This document shows, piece by piece, positions 52,286 to 64,000 of a stretch of 64,000 nt of DNA. A program made the translations under genes and the position numbers. Positions within the stretch are counted from its first letter, which is position 1, and every line of letters begins with the position of its first letter. A model generated the notes under the pieces. The model was not told the DNA's origin. It did no database searches and saw nothing but the letters and a program-made list of their open reading frames with translations. The DNA is taken from NCBI GenBank assembly GCA_036365515.1, contig CM070876.1, positions 97,600,038-97,664,037 on the forward strand, read 5' to 3'. This stretch comes from Torymus aiolomorphi. Its lineage: Eukaryota; Arthropoda; Insecta; Hymenoptera; Torymidae.

Positions 52286-53799
52286 AGGTAAGCTAGAGAG
52301 TTCTGCCTCCCCCCACCACTCGGCCACCGGCCGCCCTGTGCAGCGCTCTGATAGGGTGAAAGGGTGGAGGTGAGGCTCCGCCAACTTTCGAGAAGCTTCC
52401 ATATGTAATGACGTCATCGAATAAAATTTATCCGTATTTTATTGTCACATTTTTGCATGACGGTCAAATGTTTATTTACGAGCGACCCGGGCGGCGGGCG
52501 GCGCGCGCGCGGGGACAGCATCTTACCGCGTTGACAAGCTGGACGACCGCGGGGATGAGCTGATTCGCGCGGAGATGAGCGTATCATCGCGGTGGTCAGC
52601 TGATTTCCGCGGTCATTAGCATATACCGACCCGCGTGTAAGTATATTTACCGCGTTGATGAGCGGACTTTCGCGGGCATTAGCCTACCGTCGCTGGGAAG
52701 ATATTTACCGCGCGTTTATTTTTTCGACGTGACCTGCAGGTTTGATGTGGCTCTAAATCAGTAAATGTATTTCGGCTATAGCATGCTATCGCATCTCTTC
52801 GTTGTTCCGATATTCGTAGTTGCCTTATCGCTATTAATTCTAAGAACTCCAGAGTATTTCAATTGTGTTCTCATGGCAATCGTTTCCTGACAACGACTCA
52901 CAAAACTTAATAGTATTTCATGTAATTTTACCCGCTAAATCAAAATACTGTTTTGGTTAACTGAATATACAAACGATAAGAGTGGCGGCGTCGATGGAAA
53001 CCCTAGATATAATAATTATTGAAGTGACTCATACAAAGGAGGCAAGCCGAAGAGTATTTCACTCTTGCCAGTAACCCCGACACGGGCGACGTTATCGCAT
53101 GCTGTGCAGGTTGAAACGTGCCTTCTCGTGCGAGTATTTTCCGGGCATTAGTCTATCGTCGCTGGTAAGATATTTACAATGGCATCATTGTTTTCAAAAA
53201 AGCTACTGAGAAAGAGAGAGAGAGCGCGAGAGAGAGGGCGAGAGAGATGGAGAGAGAGAGTTTTCGAGGTGGATGGCCTGCATCTATGATGTGACTCTAA
53301 CAAAGTAAGTATATTTCAGCTGGCCCGACACACAACAGGATGTATAGTTTTATCTCGAGTGTGCTTCATGCGTCAATAAAGTCGTATTTTTTACGACACT
53401 GACCCTTGCACGTGTGTGCGTGTGCACGTTTGACGAAGCGTTGTTCCTTTTTCACATCTGGAGTGCGTGTATAGTGCCGCTAGTCTTTTCGATGCTCACA
53501 CTTTTTTATAAGATGTGTATTTTGAATCTCAATAATGTTTCGAAGCCGGCAACCCCTACACGGGCGACGTCATCGCATGCTGTGCAGGTTGAAACGTGCA
53601 TCCCGGTACGAGTATTTTTCGGGTATTAGTCTATCGTCGCTGGTAAGATATTTACAATGGCCCCACTGTTTTCAAGCAAGCTACTGAGAAAAAGAGAGAG
53701 AGAGAGAGAGAGCGAGAGAGAGTAAGAGAGCGAGAGAGAGTGAGAGAGCGAGAGAGAGTGAGAGAGCGAGAGAGAGAGTGAGAGAGCGAGAGAGAGCTA

Positions 53800-53859
<60 letters not shown>

Positions 53860-53886
53860 TTTTCGAGGTGGCCTGCATGTATGGCG
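52286..53886. repeat. GC block and leader repeats, unit 3
   Basis: Copy of 33746-35347 with single-base changes (GGGACAGC for GGGACTAGC near 52513; CGCTGGGAAG near 52692). Confidence 0.85.
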
Positions 53887-53988
53887 TCACTCTAACTCAG
53901 TAAGTATATTTCGACTATAGCATGCTGAACTGGCTGGACACTTCGACAGATTCTTAATTTATCTGTTCACATTAATAAATATAATCCG

Positions 53989-55252
<1,264 letters not shown>

Positions 55253-55461
55253 TATGAAACGCTAGTTATGCAGACACTTTCCGAAATTTAAATAGACTTA
55301 TGCAGACAGAGACCGACTTATGCAGACGTCAGCATAAGTAGAGGGATTATTTCTTTAGTCACGCTAGACTTGTGCAGACACTTGTATAAACGGTACTACA
55401 CTTATGCAGACAGGTCACGTGGTCTTATACATTGGTGTCAGCATAAGTCCATGTTTATATG

Positions 55462-55464
<3 letters not shown>
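55253..55464 (-). repeat. Module E, unit 3, first copy
   Basis: Same words and core as the unit 1 copy, between TA tracts. Confidence 0.85.
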
Positions 55465-55498
<34 letters not shown>

Positions 55499-55902
55499 TA
55501 TATATATATACTATATATACTATATATATATATATATACTGCGTATGACGGCAGTGAAATGCGGCGTCTGCGAACGCATGAAAATGTACGTGTGTGTGTG
55601 TGTGTGTGTGTCTGTGTGTGTGTGTATAAACCTTTAGTTTGTATCGTGTATGAGTTTAATTTTCCTGGAACAAAAAATTCTTTAAAATTTATGTATTCAT
55701 AGTTTGTAAGTTTTTGCGTATTCATACTTGTATTTTTACTATGTAAGTTTGTTTTTTTTTCTTAATAATAATCTGATCGATTGATTAAAATTTTTTACCA
55801 AAATAACTGTTATCATTTATTGACCTCACACTCTTCCAGTAAATTATCCAATCCTCTGTTTCCTTGAAAAAACAATAGTAGAGTTTCATTTTTGTTAACA
55901 TA

Positions 55903-56495
55903 CGCGTAGGACTTTGTGTACTTGATTTATCAAAGACTTTAGTATACGATTTTCACTACAAATATATGAAAACGAAATTTGAGGACCGTTGTAAACTACT
56001 ATATACTGACACTGACAGCTTAATATATGAAATAAGAAATGATGATATTTATGAAGTGATTAAGAGGGATATTGCAAATTTTGATACCTCGGACTATACA
56101 TCTAATAATGTATTTGGAATTCCACAAGCCAATAAGAAGGTTGTAGGATTAATGAAGGATGAGTGCAATGGCTGCATTATGACAGAATTCGTTGGACTAC
56201 GTAGTAAAATGTATAGTGCACGCGTCAATGGCCAAGACCATATGAAAAAAGCTAAAGGTGTGAAAAGTGGAGTTGTCAGCAAAACCATCAATTTCGACGA
56301 CTATCATCAGTGTTTACTAAATTCAACTACACAATACAGACATCAGTGTATCATACAGTCTAAAGCTCATGTAGTGCGTACTGTGAAACAAAATTAGCTC
56401 TAAGTCCACATGACAATAAGAGATATCTCATACCAAATGAAACAGATACTCTACCGTGGGGGCATTATAAAATATATAAAATAGATGAAGATTGA
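55903..56495 (+). pseudogene. polB: DNA polymerase B palm part, unit 3
   Basis: Copy with motif C (YTDTDS) and the shared frameshift; the main ORF ends at 56397 and the true end is TGA 56493. Confidence 0.85.
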
Positions 56496-56522
56496 TTGTA
56501 TGTATGTATATAATCAACTTCC

Positions 56523-56610
<88 letters not shown>

Positions 56611-56723
56611 TATATAGTATATATAGTATATATATATATAGTATATATAGTATATATAGTATTATATAGTATATATATATAGTATATATACAGTATATAT
56701 ATAGTATATATATATATATATAT

Positions 56724-58089
<1,366 letters not shown>

Positions 58090-58092
<3 letters not shown>

Positions 58093-59353
58093 AGTCATAG
58101 CCGGTTAAATTATGAAATACCACTGGAATACTATGTGAATCTTTATAATTGAAATTGCAATCTTCGTGAGCAGCACTCGATATCTAAAACATAAGAAAAA
58201 AAAAAAACATAAGAAAAATATGTAAAATTTCTGCTTGAAGCATATTTAATTTTCTTTTAACTTTACCTTCCAGTCAGATGACAATGATCTCGTACACGCT
58301 TCTCTGCTAAAGGTTTATCGCAAATGTGGCATAATGTTGTATTTCGAAATGCTTGTTCTTGTTTTAAATTTAATGTTTCCATTGGTACTATGAACTTGAA
58401 GATAGTCTCAAATTTTTTTTTCTACCAGACTTTGCAGCTGCTCTGCAAACCATTTAGCAGGATCTTTTCCTCTGTAGCTACTGTAGTGAGATAGGGAGTC
58501 ATCATAACTGCACTTTAAATAATATCCAATACTAAATGCTTCATGTTCTTGATAAGCATTTCCAATTTGCACAGCTTTTAGAAGGCACTCGAAATCTGCG
58601 TATATGGCGAATGGAACTTTTTCTTTATAATTAAAATTTTTAAACTGTAAAATTTTGTCTCTTGGTGTAGGCAAAGTTACTTTGTACTTGTTGAGTTGCA
58701 TACAATCTTGTTCATGTAAGTTCAATTTAGAATCATTTCTCAAATAATGTAGACATCGATCACAAAAATATTTTCTACCATTACGTTTTGAAAGTTGTGT
58801 ACATACTAAACGCGATAAATCTTTGATCCAAACATAGTGGAATATCGATAAATCATCTTCAAAGTTTTCCTCCTGTTTACTTTCCTCATCATCTACGTAA
58901 TAGTTTTGTAGAAGAAGAAGGTTGATATGTGTTTCCTTCTTACATGATGTTATGTGAAGCGGCAAAATTTTAAGATTTCCACTAGACTTTTTTTAAAATA
59001 TAAACGTTAACCGAGATGTTATTTTGTTTTTCAAATTTCGGAATTTGTTTAGACTCATAGGAAATTGTATTCCATTAAAATTCAATTCATTCTCATAGAC
59101 TTTATATGATGATACTCGGTCAGAGTTATGTGTAGGGTGCAAAGCTGACAGTATTGCCCACTTGAAACATGCATCATCGAAATTCCGTACATTGATACAT
59201 GCATGTTTCTTTTGTATTTGCGGAGGTAGACTGATGTATGAGCCTCCGCGCATCGGATTATATTTATTAATGTGAACAGATAAATTAAGAATCTGTCGAA
59301 GTGTCCAGCCAGATCAGCATGCTATAGTCGAAATATACTTACTGAGTTAGAGT
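58090..59353 (-). pseudogene. polB: DNA polymerase B 5' exons, inverted copy, unit 3
   Basis: Exon 1 is 59253-58267 and is broken twice. An indel near 59050 splits the frame (59253-58993 and 58965-58408), and nine A near 58422 shift it again. Exon 2 starts at 58183 and has lost one base (CACTCGA). The most damaged copy. Confidence 0.84.
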
Positions 59354-59405
59354 TTTGCCATACGTCTTACATCAATGTCATGAATGGGTATTCTATTCGA
59401 TCTGG

Positions 59406-59959
59406 CTACGTTAAATTTTTGTAAACAATATTCCTCATTTTTTTCAATTTATCGATCCTACTTCCTCCTATTGCCACTTGATCTCTCCATCTATACAGCT
59501 GACGTGCTGTTTTTAATTTTTTGAATCGATTTTGAACTGTTTCAAATTTTAACTTGTTTTTACTACTTAACCAATACTCCACAGCTTGCTTTTTGTAGTC
59601 AAAATTAATACTCTCTGATTCGGTCCTACATTGATTTTCAGTTTCGGGTGTTATCATATCTTCTACATCGATATCTTCATGTAATCATCTGCAGGTATGT
59701 CATCGTAAGGTTCGTAGGTATCATCATAATATAGAAATTCTTCCGTTTCTTCGTAAATACTACGATCATTTATACTTGATATTATAATATTATACACTAT
59801 ATTAGCAACATTTCTTTCAGCGTCATTAACAGGTAATTTCTTTTCTTGATCTTGAAACATACTGTTTAAAATAAAAAAAACATTCATCGCATTTACCAAA
59901 TTCATATTTATGGAAAATATTTTCTTTCTTCTTTTCAATACGTTGAGTCGCAGTGTAAA
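59406..59959 (-). pseudogene. Pogo-like transposase upstream half, unit 4
   Basis: Same content and frameshift as units 2 and 3. Confidence 0.8.
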
Positions 59960-61529
59960 CCTGTAAAAGTTTTAGTTATTATAGCCTTTTTATAGCCATA
60001 ACAGTATAGGAATGTACAATAGTATGAATGTACAGTAAGTGTAAAAAGTATTCAGACATCCAAAACTTCTGAGGAAAACATTTTACTAAATTCCTTTGTA
60101 AGTGCATGGGAATTCGTTATTGTTTGTCAATATTTTGTCTACAAGATACACTATTTTATTAGCATTAAATAGTTGCTAAACGTTATTATTATAAATAAAG
60201 TACTACATCTATTCACTCGTATGAATATTTTTTTACACTTAACTTAACTGATTAAATCGTCAGTATGTCATATTTTATATAATAGAATAACAGTAATGTA
60301 ACAGTAATTCTAAAAATTAAAATCAAAACATAATTTTTACTATCATAAAATAATTCAATGCATGTATTAAGAGTAAAGTTTCACTATCAAAATATTTACA
60401 ATTGGTACAATAAAGATTCTATAATAGATTTTTACTGAATTTGACTTTCTTAACTTCGGCCACTTGTTCAAAATTTATTGTATATTTTGACGAGTTTTAT
60501 ATTTAAAAATGCTGCATTTTATTTAACTTTTCAATATTATATCTATTATATCCTTCTATTAGAAATATTTTGAATAATTATGTAGAAGAAAGAAATTTCA
60601 ATTATATGGTTACTTACGACTATTATTATTGTTGTTATCGTTCAATTCAAATAGGATTTCGTACTCGTAAAATGTTTACTTGCCATTAAAAAATATGATG
60701 CAAGTACCCCAGACACTTATATTTTCAATTAATACCCATAAAATAATGTTGACATTGAATATTAATTTAACACGAGCGTAGAAAAACGTTCAGTAACGTA
60801 TATTTGTTTTCGACTGACCGATGTTTCACTTATTTATGAATAAAAGAGGATGAATAAATCAATGCAAGTGTACGTAATCTTGTATATTGCGCAATAACTA
60901 TGAATTGCTATAATTATCATTATATTAAAAATTTTGTTCATATCAATTTATATTAATAAATAATAAATAAACTTTTCTTATTAAAGCCTATCATAATTTC
61001 AACAAGCATGAAAATCTCTCCTAGCTGAAATTATAAAATATGAAAGAAAATAAGAAAATACTTATAAAATGGAATAAATTGTCGAAAAATGTAAGAAATC
61101 ATACGATACTGGATTTCGGGCATATTTAACAAGTTGTTAAAGTTTCTTACATTTTCTTTCAATTCCTCACGTTTTCTAAATATTTCCTTGTGTAGCTTAT
61201 TTTTATGAAATTATAAGGAAGTATTTGTTAGAAAAATCTGTAAGAATTAATTTGTTAGAAAAATCTGTAAGAATTAATTTGTTAGAAAAATCTGTAAGAA
61301 TTTGTAAAAATTTAAACTTTTATACAGTAACTTACATTTTGTAACATATATTAATTATATTTCTAATACATAATAATTTACATTTTACTACGTTTTAGTA
61401 TTCTTTCTTTACATCTTTGAAAATATTTTATTTATAGATTTATTTAAATAAAAGTACAATTATAAATTATTATAAAAGTATAATTATGAACTATTTGAAA
61501 AAGTGTACAAATATGTGATACGATGTAAA

Positions 61530-62933
61530 TAGGTAAGCTAGGAGAGTTCTGCCTCCCCCACCACTCGGCCACCGGCCGCCCTGTGCAGCGCTCTGATAGG
61601 TTGAAAGGGGGAGGTGAGGCTCCGCCAACTTTCGAGAAGCTTCCATATGTAATGACGTCATCGAATAAAATTTATCCGTATTTTATTGTCACATTTTTGC
61701 ATGACGGTCAAATGTTTATTTACGAGCGACCCGGGCGGCGGGCGCGCGCGCGCGGGGACTAGCATCTTACCGCGTTGACAAGCTGGACGACCGCGGGGAT
61801 GAGCTGATTCGCGCGGAGATGAGCGTATCATCGCGGTGGTCAGCTGATTTCCGCGGTCATTAGCATATACCGACCCGCGTGTAAGTATATTTACCGCGTT
61901 GATGAGCGGACTTTCGCGGGCATTAGCCTACCGTCGCTGGTAAGATATTTACCGCGCGTTTATTTTTTTCGACGTGACCTGCAGGTTTGATGTGGCTCTA
62001 AATCAGTAAATGTATTTCGGCTATAGCATGCTATCGCATCTCTTCGTTGTTCCGATATTCGTAGTTGCCTTATCGCTATTAATTCTAAGAACTCCAGAGT
62101 ATTTCAATTGTGTTCTCATGGCAATCGTTTCCTGACAACGACTCACAAAACTTAATAGTATTTCATGTAATTTTACCCGCTAAATCAAAATACTGTTTTG
62201 GTTAACTGAATATACAAACGATAAGAGTGGCGGCGTCGATGGAAACCCTAGATATAATAATTATTGAAGTGACTCATACAAAGGAGGCAAGCCGAAGAGT
62301 ATTTCACTCTTGCCAGTAACCCCGACACGGGCGACGTTATCGCATGCTGTGCAGGTTGAAACGTGCCTTCTCGTGCGAGTATTTTCCGGGCATTAGTCTA
62401 TCGTCGCTGGTAAGATATTTACAATGGCATCATTGTTTTCAAAAAAGCTACTGAGAAAGAGAGAGAGCGCGAGAGAGAGGGCGAGAGAGATGGAGAGAGA
62501 GAGTTTTCGAGGTGGATGGCCTGCATCTATGATGTGACTCTAACTCAGTAAGTATCTTTCAGCTGGCCCGACACACAACAGGATGTATAGTTTTATCTCG
62601 AGTGTGCTTCATGCGTCAATAAAGTCGTATTTTTTACGACACTGACCCTTGCACGTGTGTGCGTGTGCACGTTTGACGAAGCGTTGTTCCTTTTTCACAT
62701 CTGGAGTGCGTGTATAGTGCCGCTAGTCTTTTCGATGCTCACACTTTTTTATAAGATGTGTATTTTGAATCTCAATAATGTTTCGAAGCCGGCAACCCCT
62801 ACACGGGCGACGTCATCGCATGCTGTGCAGGTTGAAACGTGCATCCCGGTACGAGTATTTTTCGGGTATTAGTCTATCGTCGCTGGTAAGATATTTACAA
62901 TGGCCCCACTGTTTTCAAGCAAGCTACTGAGAA

Positions 62934-62965
<32 letters not shown>

Positions 62966-63042
62966 TAAGAGAGCGAGAGAGAGTGAGAGAGCGAGAGAGA
63001 GTGAGAGAGCGAGAGAGAGAGTGAGAGAGCGAGAGAGAGCTA

Positions 63043-63105
<63 letters not shown>

Positions 63106-63134
63106 TTTTCGAGGTGGCCTGCATGTATGGCGTC
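61530..63134. repeat. GC block and leader repeats, unit 4
   Basis: Copy of 33746-35347. The CG-rich run is two bases shorter, and the GA tract has a GATAGAGA interruption near 63078. Confidence 0.85.
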
Positions 63135-63234
63135 ACTCTAACTCAGTAAGTATATTTCGACTATAGCATGCTGAACTGGCTGGACACTTCGACAGATTCT
63201 TAATTTATCTGTTCACATTAATAAATATAATCCG

Positions 63235-64000
63235 ATGCGCGGAGGCTCATACATCAGTCTACCTCCGCAAATACAAAAGAAACATGCATGTATCAATGTA
63301 CGGAATTTCGATGATGCATGTTTCAAGTGGGCAATACTGTCAGCTTTGCACCCTACACATAACTCTGACCGAGTATCATCATATAAAGTCTATGAGAATG
63401 AATTGAATTTTAATGGAATACAATTTCCTATGAGTCCTAAACAAATTCCGAAATTTGAAAAACAAAATAACATCTCGGTTAACGTTTATATTTTAAAAAA
63501 GTCTAGTGGAAATTTTAAAATTTTGCCGCTTCACATAACATCATGTAAGAAGGAAACACATATCAACCTTCTTCTTCTACAAAACTATTACGTAGATGAT
63601 GAGGAAAGTAAACAGGAGGAAAACTTTGAAGATGATTTATCGATATTCCACTATGTTTGGATCAAAGATTTATCGCGTTTAGTATGTACACAACTTTCAA
63701 AACGTAATGGTAGAAAATATTTTTGTGATCGATGTCTACATTATTTCAGAAATGATTCTAAATTGAACTTACATGAACAAGATTGTATGCAACTCAACAA
63801 GTACAAAGTAACTTTGCCTACACCAAGAGACAAAATTTTACAGTTTAAAAATTTTAATTATAAAGAAAAAGTTCCATTCGCCATATACGCAGATTTCGAG
63901 TGCCTTCTAAAAGCTGTGCAAATTGGAAATGCTGATCAAGAACATGAAGCATTTAGTATTGGATATTATTTAAAGTGCAGTTATGATGACTCCCTATCTC
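63235..64000 (+). pseudogene. polB: DNA polymerase B exon 1, forward copy, unit 4 (partial)
   Basis: Open from ATG 63235 to the window end, past FAIYADFECLL, with residues F, F and D at the arm-diagnostic sites. Whether the lysine run and downstream parts match the other units cannot be seen. Confidence 0.82.

Larger units (their letters stand above)
59357..64000. repeat. Tandem composite unit 4, cut by the window end
   Basis: The first 4,644 bp of a fourth unit: pogo half (59406-59959), pogo terminal repeat, GC block and leader repeats (61530-63134) and the start of polB. The array therefore continues past the window. Confidence 0.93.

Overview
The window is eukaryotic, AT-rich and made almost entirely of transposable elements. 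The mix points to an arthropod, most likely an insect: BEL/Pao and Ty3/gypsy LTR elements, Jockey-type non-LTR elements, Penelope-like elements (PLEs) with GIY-YIG endonuclease, a DD41D Tc1/mariner element, a pogo-like DNA transposon and protein-primed-type DNA polymerase B fragments, plus a 5S-rRNA-like segment. I cannot resolve the species. Only the DD41D transposase looks intact. Possible non-TE coding DNA is limited to one lone exon (8001-8365, minus) and a spliced two-exon gene end (26143-26412, minus), neither of which I recognise.

Layout. 1-857: LTR and leader of a minus-strand LTR element. About 863-7390: a 5'-truncated PLE (PLE-1) split inside its GIY-YIG domain by a complete but mutated BEL/Pao element (1187-6516; 320-bp LTRs, 5-bp duplication ACTGT). 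7480-7660: 5S-like sequence. 8001-8365: orphan exon. 8457-17060: a decayed Jockey-type element, itself split by PLE-2 (11747-16302; 12-bp duplication). About 17412-25826: PLE-3 as a truncated inverted piece plus a longer forward copy; the inverted piece is interrupted by the DD41D transposon (17527-20653). The ends of all three PLEs carry hammerhead-ribozyme-like motifs.

26143-29163: two terminal exons of an unknown gene, then an array of four TA-bracketed modules (26693-27750). Each module has its own reiterated 10-18 nt word around a shared 16-nt core. A gypsy integrase/LTR remnant follows. 29164-33745: degraded repeats, then a pogo-like transposon with a broken transposase.

31572 to the end: a head-to-tail array of a 9.25-9.27 kb composite unit (three full copies and half of a fourth). 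Each unit holds the upstream half of the pogo transposase with one pogo terminal repeat, a GC-rich/GA-rich leader, DNA polymerase B 5' exons forward, a TA-bracketed word module, the polymerase palm end, an inverted copy of the module, and an inverted second copy of the polymerase 5' exons. The two inverted polymerase arms differ by the same residues in every unit, so the composite formed first and was then amplified whole.

The two most unusual structures are the core-plus-word modules, which I cannot match to a known repeat class, and the amplified foldback array of polymerase fragments, which could make double-stranded RNA if transcribed.
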